NCBI GenBank assembly: GCA_041494885.1 | Contig: JBGQBO010000007.1 | Coordinates: 62,001-126,000 of the forward strand | Origin: JAIQFV01 sp041494885 | Lineage (GTDB): Bacteria; Acidobacteriota; Terriglobia; JAIQFV01 | Reading direction: 5' to 3' | DNA: 64,000 nucleotides | In this document: positions 34,792-44,223 of the stretch, piece after piece | Layout of the letters: each line of letters starts with the position of its first letter | Position numbering within the stretch: the first letter of the stretch is position 1 | Translations under genes and position numbers: made by a program | Notes under the pieces: model-generated | Seen by the model: the letters and a program-made list of their open reading frames with translations, nothing else | Database searches by the model: none | What the model was told of the DNA's origin: nothing

Positions 34792-35745
34792 TCACATCTC
34801 GGAATCAACCAAGGAGGATTGCATCAGGGACGCCTCCTTAACCTGCGATTTTCCAAACCGGAAGTTCACAAACTCAAACATCACAAAACACTCTACGCAA
34901 AACGGCGGAAATCCAAGAAATCCCGCCACCGGCATTTCAAAAATCTTGAAGCTTTGCATGATCGGGAAGACGTATTTCCAGCGCGCGACCGCCCAGAAGT
35001 TCCAGAACTCCCAAAGAAAACCGCAGAACAGCCCTGCCAGCAGCATGCAGTAAATCTCCTGCCGGTGGCCACTCAGCCATTCCCGCCAGAGCGAGCGCTT
35101 GCCCAACCAATAATTGATGGGATCCAGCGCGAAGATCATGCCCAGCCAGACCGAGCCAAAAAGATAAGACGCCCTCGGTTGGGAAACCATCAGAGGAAAA
35201 ACCAACATGACCAACCCAATCAATAGACTGCTCACCAGGAGACGTTTTGAGGGAAGGGCCGTATGACCCTCCTGGGAGGATTCGAAGATCTTTAGTGCGC
35301 TCAATAAATCGGTTGTTTCAAACAACGCCGGCCAGATGGTTGCGAAGGCCCACGCGTACCCCACGTACCTCAGGAAAGCATCCTGTGGAAGATTGAGGTA
35401 AGCCCAGTTCCTCAGGTGAAGATTGTAGGCTTCAAACACAAGCCAAAGCGGGATCGACCACAGGGCCAACTTCAAAAAATTCCCCAGGGAGTCATGAAGG
35501 CGTGACCGTGACGTCAACCGGTACACCGCTGCATCCGCGACCAGGATGTAACCCGACCATACCAGGGGCGTGAAGTAATGGATGACGAAGTAGACCTTCA
35601 TCCAAAGCAGTGTCTCCGAAGCAAGGATAATGACTAGCCCAATAAATCCATAGAGTGGCCAAGGCCGCCTCTCTTCACTTCGTCGAACACGGATGGCGAA
35701 CCACCCGATCATCATCAGGAGCATCAAAATCCCCGTCCAAGCCAT
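34792..35745 (-). CDS. Polytopic membrane protein of unknown function
   Basis: 317 residues from ATG 35745, with GGAGG 4 nt before the start; an upstream TTG at 35796 is less likely. About ten hydrophobic segments, rich in Trp and Phe, for example WEFWNFWAVARWKYVFP near the C-terminus. I do not recognise the family. It lies between the DUF1175 gene and the TgpA-like transglutaminase in one direction, so a shared envelope role is plausible. Confidence 0.6.
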   Translation of the reverse strand: MAWTGILMLLMMIGWFAIRVRRSEERRPWPLYGFIGLVIILASETLLWMKVYFVIHYFTPLVWSGYILVADAAVYRLTSRSRLHDSLGNFLKLALWSIPLWLVFEAYNLHLRNWAYLNLPQDAFLRYVGYAWAFATIWPALFETTDLLSALKIFESSQEGHTALPSKRLLVSSLLIGLVMLVFPLMVSQPRASYLFGSVWLGMIFALDPINYWLGKRSLWREWLSGHRQEIYCMLLAGLFCGFLWEFWNFWAVARWKYVFPIMQSFKIFEMPVAGFLGFPPFCVECFVMFEFVNFRFGKSQVKEASLMQSSLVDSEM

Positions 35746-35814
35746 GAAACCTCCAAGATTCGGTTTAAAAAAGAACAGACCGGGTGATTGTACCAATTTT
35801 TCCGGCCTTATCGC

Positions 35815-38031
35815 TCATAGGTTTTTTATTTCCATTTGAAGTCTTGATCTGAATGACAAATACGCTTGAGCGTCCAGGCGGGACGGATCAAACCGGAGAC
35901 GGTTATAAAGCGTGGCCAGTTCAATGGCCGATGAGCGAAGCCGCGCATCACTGATTGACTGTGAGAATTCCAAGGGGGTTTGGCACGGGTGACGGTCGAA
36001 CCCGCGCCGTGCCAGCGCTCGCAGCCATTTCGAAAAGACCTCGGCAACCAGGTGGGGCCGAGGGGAGCGCAGGAGACGGCGGTGGCGAACGAAGCGCCCG
36101 ATTGCCCATGGGCCTGCAAAAACAGCCAGCAAGCCCAGCCCCCACAGAAACTTTTGTCCCAGGTGTGTTAACAACTGCGATCGCTTTAAGGAGGCCTGGG
36201 GAGAAAAGAAGGTCGCCTGATAGAAATCAGAAAGACGAGTTGTCCAGGTGAGCCATAGTTGCTCTAGGCCATACTTAACCGCAAGCGTCCCGTTCTGGAG
36301 ACCCTGAAAGAGGACAATCTGCCGGAAGGAATCAAAGCCCACAATCCAATTAATCCAGAACAACTCCAGGGCATCGAGATAATGGTTAAGCGCTACCCAG
36401 GCTGCAGACCGATGGGGCGGTGTCACCGCAGGAGTCGGATCAAAGGCCACCCAGCCATATCCGGGGAAGAACACCTCCACCCAACTGTGCGCGTCGGCCT
36501 CCCGAACAATGAAGTCCTTTCCCACTGCATTGTATTCCCCGGTTTGAAACCCATTGACCACGCGGGAGGGAATTCCGAGCGTCCGCAACAGGATTGCCAT
36601 GGAGGAAGCGAAGTACTCGCAGTGCCCCCGGCGGGATTCAAACAAGAACTGGCCGATCGGGTCGAGTTCTCGGGTAGAAGGCAAATCCAGGGTGTATCCA
36701 TAGTTCTCTTTCAAGTAGCTTTCCACGCTTCGGGCGCGATCATAGTTATTTGTCTCGGCCCGCGTGATGTTCCGGGCCAACTCGTGAATTCGACGGTCGA
36801 ATTCTGGCAGGGACAGATAGTCTTCTTCAAAGTTCGGGGGATACTCCGTCCCCGCCTTGCGAAGCGATGATGCCCAAGGCGGGGCGATATCTGAAATCAC
36901 ATTATAACGGACGCGGGAATAGGGATGATAATCCGTACTCAGTGTCTCCCCCGTGTCCATCCGCAGCCGGGCCGAGGTCAGAACCGATCTGGCCCGGGCC
37001 GCGGCGAATAGGACCTCGGTTGAGATGGGTTCAAGAAGAATCTGGTATTGAACGAGACGATGAGGGGGCGGGACCTGTTCGGGGAGAAGGCGATAACCGC
37101 CCCTCCCGTCTTTCAGCACAGATTTCGTGTCGCCTTCCATCTTCCTGCGCCAGGAGTTCCCTTCAAACCAGTTCAACGCAATGCCCCGCCATTTGACCCC
37201 GTCAAAGTCCCGCGGGTCTCCCTCAACACGCACCCGCATGACGACCGCCATGTTTTTTTTCAGGGAGCCTACGGCTCCAAACTGGACCAATGAAGAGAAT
37301 CCCGTAATGGACTGGGTATTGGTATTCAGGCGAGTGAAGAATCCGGCTTCCACGCGCGGCAAAGCAAAGAAGAACAACGCCGCGAAAGCCACAATCCCCA
37401 GGCTCATTATCGCCGATGCCGCGGCCAGGGCACCATACAACCGGCGGGTCCCGTTGCCCAACCGCGAGAGAGAGGAGGTTTCTCCCCTCGGTGGATGGGA
37501 TCTCCGTTCGGCATAAAGTTCCTGGGACCGCTTAATCTCAAAACTCATCAGGCTGGAGATCACAAGTGCCAGGAAAACCAGGAAAGCGACCGAAAAGGAT
37601 GGGCTGGTCGTCATGGCGGCCGCCGCCAGCAACTCCATGAAGGCAATCAGAATCATGTAGAAGTAGTCTCTGTCCTTCTTCTCGGAAAAGAATTTCAGAA
37701 TCTGAATAAAAATAAGGAGGTGAATGGCGGCGTCGACGAACGACTTGGACAACCACCACAGGTCCAAAAGAAACACCAAAATATAAATTTTAGAGAAGAA
37801 GGACACGCGCCCGGCTGACAGCAGCCAGACGCGTCGACGGAAACCGCCGACCACGTAAGCCGTGTAAGCCGCAGCAAAGCACAGCATGGAAGGAAGGTCC
37901 ACTTTGCCGGTCGACGCCAGGGTGAAGAATCCGGTGGCCAGAAGGAGGTTTACGGAGGTTTGGAAGTAGAAATCAGCCCGGGATTTCATTGCAGTAGCAG
38001 CCCCATTGAGTCGTCGTTCGGCGGTCCGCAC
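35815..38031 (-). CDS. TgpA-like membrane transglutaminase (DUF3488-transglutaminase)
   Basis: 738 residues from GTG 38031 (ATG 37989 gives 724). An N-terminal DUF3488 bundle of about six membrane helices is followed by a large periplasmic transglutaminase-like domain with Cys471 in RRGHCEYFASSMAILLR, His515 in DAHSWVEVF and Asp in AFDPTP, a further membrane helix, and a C-terminal DUF4129-like helical segment. TgpA in Pseudomonas is an essential periplasmic transglutaminase. The triad is complete. Natural substrate unknown. Confidence 0.9.
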   Translation of the reverse strand: MRTAERRLNGAATAMKSRADFYFQTSVNLLLATGFFTLASTGKVDLPSMLCFAAAYTAYVVGGFRRRVWLLSAGRVSFFSKIYILVFLLDLWWLSKSFVDAAIHLLIFIQILKFFSEKKDRDYFYMILIAFMELLAAAAMTTSPSFSVAFLVFLALVISSLMSFEIKRSQELYAERRSHPPRGETSSLSRLGNGTRRLYGALAAASAIMSLGIVAFAALFFFALPRVEAGFFTRLNTNTQSITGFSSLVQFGAVGSLKKNMAVVMRVRVEGDPRDFDGVKWRGIALNWFEGNSWRRKMEGDTKSVLKDGRGGYRLLPEQVPPPHRLVQYQILLEPISTEVLFAAARARSVLTSARLRMDTGETLSTDYHPYSRVRYNVISDIAPPWASSLRKAGTEYPPNFEEDYLSLPEFDRRIHELARNITRAETNNYDRARSVESYLKENYGYTLDLPSTRELDPIGQFLFESRRGHCEYFASSMAILLRTLGIPSRVVNGFQTGEYNAVGKDFIVREADAHSWVEVFFPGYGWVAFDPTPAVTPPHRSAAWVALNHYLDALELFWINWIVGFDSFRQIVLFQGLQNGTLAVKYGLEQLWLTWTTRLSDFYQATFFSPQASLKRSQLLTHLGQKFLWGLGLLAVFAGPWAIGRFVRHRRLLRSPRPHLVAEVFSKWLRALARRGFDRHPCQTPLEFSQSISDARLRSSAIELATLYNRLRFDPSRLDAQAYLSFRSRLQMEIKNL

Positions 38032-38101
38032 GCAACAACAACTAAGGTATGGAAAAACGGCACCTGGTGTGGGCCTGTAGAATCACCCTGGCGCAGTGTT
38101 T

Positions 38102-38917
38102 CTACAACGCGTTGACGAATTTCAGATAATCACGCACCTTTTTCATATCTTCCCACACTTCGCGCTTCTTGTCTGGCCACCGCAAACAGTAGGCAGGATG
38201 AAAAGTTGCCATCAGCTTGATCCCGTCGCCATAGTCCAGCCACTGCCCACGAATTTGAGTGATCCCGGTCTTGATCTTCAACAGCGTTTGCATGGCCGGG
38301 GAGCCCAGGCAGACAATCACCCTGGGTTTCACCGCCTGAATTTGGCGCCTCAAGAACGGCTCGCACGACTCGATTTCATCGCGCTCCGGGGCGCGGTTCT
38401 CCGGAGGCCGACACTTGATGACATTGCAGATGTACACCTCTTCGCGCTTGAGGTTGATCGCTTCAATGATCCGGGTCAACAACTGGCCCGCGCGTCCTAC
38501 GAAGGGCAGTCCTTGTTCATCTTCATCGGCGCCCGGCGCCTCCCCCACAAACATCAAAGCGGCCTGTGGATTCCCTGAGCCAAACACAATATTCTTGCGA
38601 AGAGGCGCCAGCTTGCATCGCCGGCAGTCGCCCAGATCTGAGCGGATTTCTTCGAGAGTCTCACCGGGCCTTGTGGCTTCGGCAGGGGCAAACAAAGAAC
38701 GAGTCTGCGGTGGAATAACCGGACTCACCGACAATGGGGAGGCAGGCCCCACCCCCGCCGGGGGGGTCTGTGAAAAGAAAGACTTCGGACCCGTTCCTGG
38801 CTCAGCGGTTAGCGGTTTATTCTTTTCTTGCTTGCGGATCCGATCTGAGCTGAGCTCGCTGATCCCGATTTCCTCAAAGTAATCGAGGATGTCTGTGATG
38901 GGTTTGGATGGGTTCAA
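38102..38917 (-). CDS. Uracil-DNA glycosylase, family 4 (4Fe-4S)
   Basis: 271 residues from TTG 38917. A disordered, Pro-rich N-terminal 90 residues precede the UDG domain: CRRCKLAPLRKNIVFG (two Cys ligands), motif GEAPGADEDEQG, the NVIKCRPPENRAP segment with a third Cys, IESC with the fourth, and HPAYCLR. It removes uracil from DNA. The N-terminal extension is longer than usual and could bind a replication partner, as in DNA polymerase-fused relatives. It lies 48 nt after coaBC, in the same direction. Confidence 0.92.
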   Translation of the reverse strand: MNPSKPITDILDYFEEIGISELSSDRIRKQEKNKPLTAEPGTGPKSFFSQTPPAGVGPASPLSVSPVIPPQTRSLFAPAEATRPGETLEEIRSDLGDCRRCKLAPLRKNIVFGSGNPQAALMFVGEAPGADEDEQGLPFVGRAGQLLTRIIEAINLKREEVYICNVIKCRPPENRAPERDEIESCEPFLRRQIQAVKPRVIVCLGSPAMQTLLKIKTGITQIRGQWLDYGDGIKLMATFHPAYCLRWPDKKREVWEDMKKVRDYLKFVNAL

Positions 38918-38965
38918 AGGTGTGTTGGAACCGACCCCCTGAAAGTTATCGGGCCTGGGCGCCCG

Positions 38966-40168
38966 TCATCGCTTTCGCATTTCAATGATCTCATTGAGAA
39001 TCTTCTCGGCCACTTTGGCCTTGGACATCAAAGGAACATCCTTCATGGAGCCATCGGGTCGTAACAACTGCACATGGTTCGTATCAACATCAAACCCGGC
39101 TCCCGCTTCGTTCAGATCGTTGGCGATGAGGAGATCGAGGTTCTTCGATTTTAACTTCCGACGTGCCCCTTCCAGTGTAAACCCCGTCTCGGCAGCAAAC
39201 CCGACCAGGAATTTTCCGTCCTTCGAGCGGCCGAGGAAAGCCAGAATATCCTCCGTTGGTTCCACCTCGATCGCGCCGGGCAGTTTCTCCTTCTTGATTT
39301 TCGAGGGTCCCGGGTGGGCAGGGCGGACATCTGCGACGGCGGCCGCCTTGATCACAATCGTCGAATTCTGGAAGTGCTTCTTGACCGCCGCGCTCATTTC
39401 AGCAGCCGATCGCACCGGCACGAATTCCACTCCCCGAGGAGGTTGAAGCGCGGTCGGACCGCTGACCAGGATGACACGGGCTCCTCGACGCAGCGCCTCT
39501 TCGGCGAGGGCATATCCCATTTTCCCCGAGGAACGGTTGGTAATAAACCGGACCGGGTCGATATCTTCTTGCGTCGGCCCTGCGGTAATGAGGATCGACT
39601 CGCCGATCAAATCGTCCGTCAAACCCAGCGTTTCACGAACCAAGTCCAGAATTTTGTCATTCGCAGCAAGCCGCCCCTGCCCCACCATCCCGCACGCGAG
39701 ATATCCTTCCTCCGGCTCAACCACGCGCACTCCCCGTGCTTTGAGCGCGGCCACGTTCTGTTGAACCGCCGGATGGTCCCACATTTCGCAGTTCATTGCC
39801 GGGGCGACGACGACCGCGGCCCTTGTGGCCAAATAAAGCGTTGAAAGGAAATCATCGGCCACCCCGTGGGCGAATTTGCCCAGGATGTCGGCCGTCGCCG
39901 GCGCCACGAGAAGAAGATCAATCGATTGCGCCACCGCGATATGCTCGATGGCCGATTCAACATTGGAGGACGCCGTCCCCGAGCGGTCGAACATCTCGGT
40001 AATCACCTTTTGGCCGGAGAGGGCGGCAAAGGTCAAAGGCGCCACAAACTCCTGGGCGTGACGCGTCATGACCACCTGAACCTCCAGGTGACATTGCTGT
40101 AGCTGACGGAGCAGCTCAGCCGCCTTGTACGCAGCAATACATCCTGTCACTCCCAGTGCGACCTTCAT
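38966..40168 (-). CDS. coaBC: Bifunctional phosphopantothenoylcysteine decarboxylase/synthetase CoaBC
   Basis: 400 residues. The CoaC flavoprotein half starts with GVTGCIAAYKAAELL, has the His in SAIEHIAVAQ, PAMNCEMWDHP and the substrate-flap Cys in GYLACGMVGQGR. The CoaB half has ITAGPTQEDIDPVRFITNR and NDLNEAGAGFDVDTN. It makes 4'-phosphopantetheine in CoA biosynthesis. It follows rpoZ and gmk, a common bacterial order. Confidence 0.96.
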   Translation of the reverse strand: MKVALGVTGCIAAYKAAELLRQLQQCHLEVQVVMTRHAQEFVAPLTFAALSGQKVITEMFDRSGTASSNVESAIEHIAVAQSIDLLLVAPATADILGKFAHGVADDFLSTLYLATRAAVVVAPAMNCEMWDHPAVQQNVAALKARGVRVVEPEEGYLACGMVGQGRLAANDKILDLVRETLGLTDDLIGESILITAGPTQEDIDPVRFITNRSSGKMGYALAEEALRRGARVILVSGPTALQPPRGVEFVPVRSAAEMSAAVKKHFQNSTIVIKAAAVADVRPAHPGPSKIKKEKLPGAIEVEPTEDILAFLGRSKDGKFLVGFAAETGFTLEGARRKLKSKNLDLLIANDLNEAGAGFDVDTNHVQLLRPDGSMKDVPLMSKAKVAEKILNEIIEMRKR

Positions 40169-40226
40169 GTGTCGACCCGCCCTTGGACTGCCCTCCGTTT
40201 GACCTTGCGGTCAGGAGGGGGGTGAA

Positions 40227-40451
40227 CTATTTCCTTTTCTTTTTCTCGCTCACTTCTTCCCCCTCATCAACAGGAGGAAGGATTTCAAATTTCAGGGCGC
40301 GCAGCTCCAGCTCCTCGCGCGCCACCCGAGTCGGTTTCTTTCCCGTGGCGGGCATCAGCGGAGGGCTCCCGCTCTGCAGTTGTCGCGCCCGCTTGGCGGC
40401 GAGAAGCACATAACGAAATTTGCTGTCCACTCCGGGTGGAAGCTTAATCAT
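40227..40451 (-). CDS. rpoZ: RNA polymerase omega subunit
   Basis: 74 residues with the omega pattern SKFRYVLLAAKRARQL near the start, then PTRVAREELELRALKFE. Omega aids assembly and stability of RNA polymerase. The ATG (40449-40451) overlaps the gmk stop as ATGA, and coaBC follows 58 nt later. The family identity rests on both the sequence and the conserved gmk-rpoZ-coaBC order. Confidence 0.9.
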   Translation of the reverse strand: MIKLPPGVDSKFRYVLLAAKRARQLQSGSPPLMPATGKKPTRVAREELELRALKFEILPPVDEGEEVSEKKKRK

Positions 40452-41137
40452 TCTGGTTTGCCTCCGAAGGTATGAAGAATATTTTCGATTTGTTTTTCCA
40501 AACGCGGCTGACAGGCTCGATGGGCCAGAATGATGGACCGAAGCGCATCAGTAGCACTGTTGATTTCGTCGTTGATGATCACGTAATCGTATCTCGCATA
40601 CTCCTGGATTTCCCGATGCGCCCTGTCCAGGCGCTGGCGGATCACTTCATCCCCATCCGAACTCCGTCCCCGCAACCGCTGTTCCAGGATCTGGAACGAG
40701 GGGGGAAGCACAAAAATGGAGGGCGCCTCCTTTCCAAAGCGCTGCTTCACTTGCGCCGCACCCTGAACGTCGATGTCCAGGATCACATCATCGCCGGACG
40801 AACGGGCGGCCTCGATCTCCTGCCAGCTCGTTCCGTAATAGTTGCCATAGACCACCGCATGCTCGACAAACCTCTGCTCCCGGATCATTCGCTCGAACTC
40901 ATCGCGGTTTACGAAGAAATAGTCAACCCCATTTTGTTCCCCCGGACGGGGAGTCCGCGTCGTATGAGAGATGGAAAACCGGACGCCGTCCACTTCCTTC
41001 ATGACTCGTTTGACCAGGGTGGACTTTCCCGATCCCGAAGGGGCAGAGACGATAAACAATATTCCCAGACCTTTCACATCCACGGCAGGCTCACCCCGAT
41101 CAGGCAGCTCTCGAACACGGTTCGGCTCAGACGACAT
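40448..41137 (-). CDS. gmk: Guanylate kinase
   Basis: 229 residues from ATG 41137, overlapping the yicC end by 11 nt; a longer frame to 41320 is only the shadow of yicC. The P-loop SAPSGSGKSTLVKRV, SHTTRTPRPGEQNGVDYFF, EHAVVYGNYYGTS and ILDIDVQGA are all typical. It phosphorylates GMP to GDP. A 20-residue polar N-terminal extension precedes the core. Confidence 0.95.
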   Translation of the reverse strand: MSSEPNRVRELPDRGEPAVDVKGLGILFIVSAPSGSGKSTLVKRVMKEVDGVRFSISHTTRTPRPGEQNGVDYFFVNRDEFERMIREQRFVEHAVVYGNYYGTSWQEIEAARSSGDDVILDIDVQGAAQVKQRFGKEAPSIFVLPPSFQILEQRLRGRSSDGDEVIRQRLDRAHREIQEYARYDYVIINDEINSATDALRSIILAHRACQPRLEKQIENILHTFGGKPE

Positions 41138-42029
41138 TCTGGACTTGCTCGCGTAACTTTTCAATCTCCGCTTTGATCTCAAGCGCATGATCGCTGGCTT
41201 CGCGGGCCCCGCCCAACACGCTGGAGGTTTTAGACAGGATGGTGTTGGCCTCCCGGTGCATCTCCTGGAGCAGGAAATCGAGCCTCTTTCCAGTCTCACC
41301 CTCGGCGTCGAGCAGGGCAAGAAACTGCTTGACGTGACTCTTGAGCCGGGTCACTTCCTCCGTGACATCACTTTTCTCCGCCAGGTAGGCCACCTCCTGC
41401 GCCAATCGGCCGGGATCCACGTTGGCCGACTGGGTGAGCCGTAAAACCTCCTCCTTCAGTTTCTCGTAAATGGCCTGCACGTTGGACTCCAAGGCCTTTT
41501 CGATGGCGTCGACGCGTTGCCCGATGGCACCCGTCCTTCCCCGCAAATCCTCTTCCAGTTGTTTCCCTTCCAACTTCCGCATTGCCAGCATTTCAGAAAG
41601 GGCCTTCTGGAGCGCGTGTTCAAGCGCCGGGCGAAATTTCTCCCTCATTTGATCCTGACTCACGAGATCGCCATTACCGAAAGTAACGACGTTGGGCAGC
41701 CGAAGGATGGAATCCAGGTTCAGGTCGCTGCTGAGATTAAACTTCTCTTTGAGTTCATTCGCGGCACGCAGATAGGCCGCTGCCACGGGCGCGTTGATTT
41801 TTACCGGGATCTCGCCCATGCTCTCCATGTTCACGGCAGCCGTAACCGAGCCCCGGACGAGTCTTTCCTTGAGGACATTCTTCAGCTCATTCTCGAACGG
41901 CTGCAATTCCTGCGGCATTCTGAAACTGGCATCAAAATGGCGATGATTGACAGACTTCAAGCTGATGGTAATGACAAAATCATCACCCCTGTATTGCCCT
42001 TGCCCGAATCCGGTCATGCTAAGAATCAT
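41127..42029 (-). CDS. yicC: YicC family endoribonuclease
   Basis: 300 residues. It begins MILSMTGFGQGQ, has the SVNHRHFDASFRMPQEL motif near residue 26 and the long helical C-terminal part with the conserved KRLDFLLQEMHREANTI motif near residue 250. YicC proteins are RNases linked with stationary-phase survival. It is the first gene of yicC-gmk-rpoZ-coaBC-udg on the minus strand. Its upstream region (42030-42244) is occupied by the gene-less heptamer element C, which therefore overlaps its promoter. Confidence 0.93.
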   Translation of the reverse strand: MILSMTGFGQGQYRGDDFVITISLKSVNHRHFDASFRMPQELQPFENELKNVLKERLVRGSVTAAVNMESMGEIPVKINAPVAAAYLRAANELKEKFNLSSDLNLDSILRLPNVVTFGNGDLVSQDQMREKFRPALEHALQKALSEMLAMRKLEGKQLEEDLRGRTGAIGQRVDAIEKALESNVQAIYEKLKEEVLRLTQSANVDPGRLAQEVAYLAEKSDVTEEVTRLKSHVKQFLALLDAEGETGKRLDFLLQEMHREANTILSKTSSVLGGAREASDHALEIKAEIEKLREQVQNVV

Positions 42030-42053
42030 TGATCGTTTCCTAATGCAAACTGT

Positions 42054-42081
42054 CAGCTATCAGCGATCAGCTATCAGTCCT
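42054..42081 (+). repeat. Left heptamer array of element C
   Basis: Four in-phase units: CAGCTAT, CAGCGAT, CAGCTAT and a diverged CAGTCCT. The inverted partner is at 42165-42234. Confidence 0.85.
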
Positions 42082-42164
42082 TCAGTAATTTTCTTTGAAG
42101 AAGAAAGCGATCGGGCCTCAGTAACAACTATAAACTTAAAGCAAAACCCGTCTTCAGGGTTGAT

Positions 42165-42234
42165 GGCTGATAACTGATTGCTGATAGCTGACGGCTGATT
42201 GCTGATAGCTGAAAGCTGACCACTGATAGCTGAC
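42165..42234 (+). repeat. Right heptamer array of element C (inverted)
   Basis: Ten consecutive in-phase units of consensus (A/T/G)GCTGA(T/C), for example TGCTGAT and AGCTGAC. The unit is the reverse complement of the left array unit. The 83 bp between the arrays has no ORF. The array ends 10 bp before the msbA-like stop codon. Confidence 0.9.
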
Positions 42235-42244
42235 CTCTTTCTTC

Positions 42245-44071
42245 CTAGCTCGCTTCCACCCAGGGCGCAAGATCCGTCTCCGCAAATTGCAGTTCATACA
42301 AGCGCTGGTAAACTCCGCCATGATCCAGGAGGTCCTGATGGGTGCCCACTTCCCGGACCTGACCGTCCTGCAGCACAACGATCTTGTCGGCGCTCCGGAC
42401 CGTGGAGAGCCGGTGGGCGATGACAAACACCGTTCGCCCTGTCATCAGGTTTCCCAAGGCACGCTGAACGTAGAGTTCCGATTCCGAATCCAGGGCCGAA
42501 GTCGCCTCATCCAGAATCAGAATGGGCGGGTTCTTCAGGAGGGCCCTTGCGATGGCGATTCTCTGGCGCTCTCCCCCAGAGAGTCGCTGTCCCCGCTCTC
42601 CGATCACCGTTTCATAGCCCTTCGGCATCTGCATGATGAAATCGTGGGCCAACGCCGCGCGCGCCGCCTGTTCGATGTCTTCCTGGCGAGTCTGAGGGCG
42701 ACCGTAGGCGATGTTATTCCGGACGGTGTCGTTAAACAGAATCGTCTCCTGGGTCACAATGCCAATGTGTGCGCGGAGGGATTCCCGTGTGAATTCCCGG
42801 ATGTCACTCCCGTCCACCAGGATGTGCCCCCCGCTCACTTCGAAGAACCGGGGAATCAAATTGAGCAGGGTCGTCTTGCCGGATCCGCTCGAACCGACAA
42901 CGGCCGCGACCTCTCCTTTTCTCACGATCAAAGAGACATCCTTCAGAATCGCGCCCTCGTGGTCATATCCGAAGCTCACCTTGTCGAAAATGATCTGGTC
43001 CCGGAACTCGACCAGCGGCCGGGCGCTGGCGTCGTCGGCCTTCTCTTCCGGCAATTCCAGAAACTCAAACACCCGGGAGGTGGATCCTTTGGCCTGCTGA
43101 AATGCATTGTTGATCCCGCTCATCCGTCGGACGGGGTCATACATTTTGAACAACGCAAACATGAACGCTATAAAGGTCGCCGGCTTCATTCTCCCGGAGT
43201 GGATTTCCGTCTGCGCATAATACAACAGCCCGCCGATCACGACGGCCCCCAGCACTTCCATCAACGGCGAGGAGAGGGATTGCACGCGGACCCACTTCAG
43301 GTTCAGGTGCAGCAACCTCCGGCTCGCTTCCTTGAACTTCAGAAATTCAAACTTCTCCATCACAAAAGCTTTCACGATCCGGATTCCGCTGATCGTCTCA
43401 TGGAGGATGTTAGAAATATCCGCCATGTTATCCTGGCTGGAGCGTGTGGTGCGCCGTATCTTCCGTCCGAATTTCACCGACGGGAGAGCCACCAGGGGCG
43501 CCAGAAGCACCGCCACCAGGGCCAACAGCCAATTCATCGACACCAGGACGCAGGCCATGGCCATCAAGGTAAAAGCCTGCCGCAAGGCATCGGCCAACAC
43601 CGTGGAGGCGGCATTTTGGATTTTCTCAATATCATTGGTGACCCGAGAGATGAGCCGGCCGGTCGAGTTGCCATGGAAGAACACAGCCGGTTGGTTGAGA
43701 ATCTTCTTATACAAATCGTTCCTTAAATTCATCACCACCGACTGTCCTACGAAACTAATCAGGTAGTTTCCAAAATAATCACAAATGGCCTTGCCTAAAG
43801 CCGTCCCGACGATGAATAGGGCAATCCCCAACCATAACGAATAGGTTCTAAACGGGATCAAGACCATTAGATCAACGGTCCGATGCAGCAGGGGAAGCGG
43901 AAGAACTGAATTGCCAGGATTCTCCGTGAGAATCTTATCGAAGACAATCTTCAGGGTTAACGGAACCAACCCTTCAAAGGCGCCTACCGCCGCCATGAGC
44001 AGGACGGCGAGCAGGAAGATTGCCAGATAATTGCGAACGTAATGGAGGAGTTTTCGGGTGTCGTTTTGCAT
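42245..44071 (-). CDS. msbA: ABC exporter, MsbA/lipid flippase type
   Basis: 608 residues, a half-transporter with fused membrane and ATPase parts. Six membrane helices (about 15-330) come first; then Walker A VVGSSGSGKTTLLNL, Q-loop VTQETILFNDTVRNNIAYG, signature LSGGERQRIAIARAL, Walker B ILILDEATSALDSE and the His of IAHRLSTV. MsbA-like exporters flip lipid A core or other lipids across the inner membrane; the substrate here is inferred from overall similarity only. A promoter with near-perfect spacing lies just upstream. Confidence 0.85.
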   Translation of the reverse strand: MQNDTRKLLHYVRNYLAIFLLAVLLMAAVGAFEGLVPLTLKIVFDKILTENPGNSVLPLPLLHRTVDLMVLIPFRTYSLWLGIALFIVGTALGKAICDYFGNYLISFVGQSVVMNLRNDLYKKILNQPAVFFHGNSTGRLISRVTNDIEKIQNAASTVLADALRQAFTLMAMACVLVSMNWLLALVAVLLAPLVALPSVKFGRKIRRTTRSSQDNMADISNILHETISGIRIVKAFVMEKFEFLKFKEASRRLLHLNLKWVRVQSLSSPLMEVLGAVVIGGLLYYAQTEIHSGRMKPATFIAFMFALFKMYDPVRRMSGINNAFQQAKGSTSRVFEFLELPEEKADDASARPLVEFRDQIIFDKVSFGYDHEGAILKDVSLIVRKGEVAAVVGSSGSGKTTLLNLIPRFFEVSGGHILVDGSDIREFTRESLRAHIGIVTQETILFNDTVRNNIAYGRPQTRQEDIEQAARAALAHDFIMQMPKGYETVIGERGQRLSGGERQRIAIARALLKNPPILILDEATSALDSESELYVQRALGNLMTGRTVFVIAHRLSTVRSADKIVVLQDGQVREVGTHQDLLDHGGVYQRLYELQFAETDLAPWVEAS

Positions 44072-44099
44072 GCGTCAAGACAAGTAATAAAAACCATTC

Positions 44100-44128
44100 A
44101 TTATACTGGGCTTTTGGGAAAAAGACAA
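44100..44128 (-). promoter_or_regulatory. Promoter of the msbA-like gene
   Basis: On the minus strand: TTGTCT (44128-44123), a 17-bp spacer, and TATAAT (44105-44100). Predicted start near 44093, about 20 nt before the ATG at 44071. Confidence 0.75.
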
Positions 44129-44223
44129 TTTTCAGGACTGCAGCTTCCCAAAGCTCAGCTCTGCTAGGACGGTCAGAAAAAGCGACCAGCCGCTTGCCCA
44201 TAAAAATTCATATTAGGTAAATC

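Noticed and set aside
40448..41320. Long N-terminal extension of guanylate kinase (start at 41320)
   Set aside because: The extra residues are the shadow of the yicC coding sequence in another frame; ATG 41137 fits the family.
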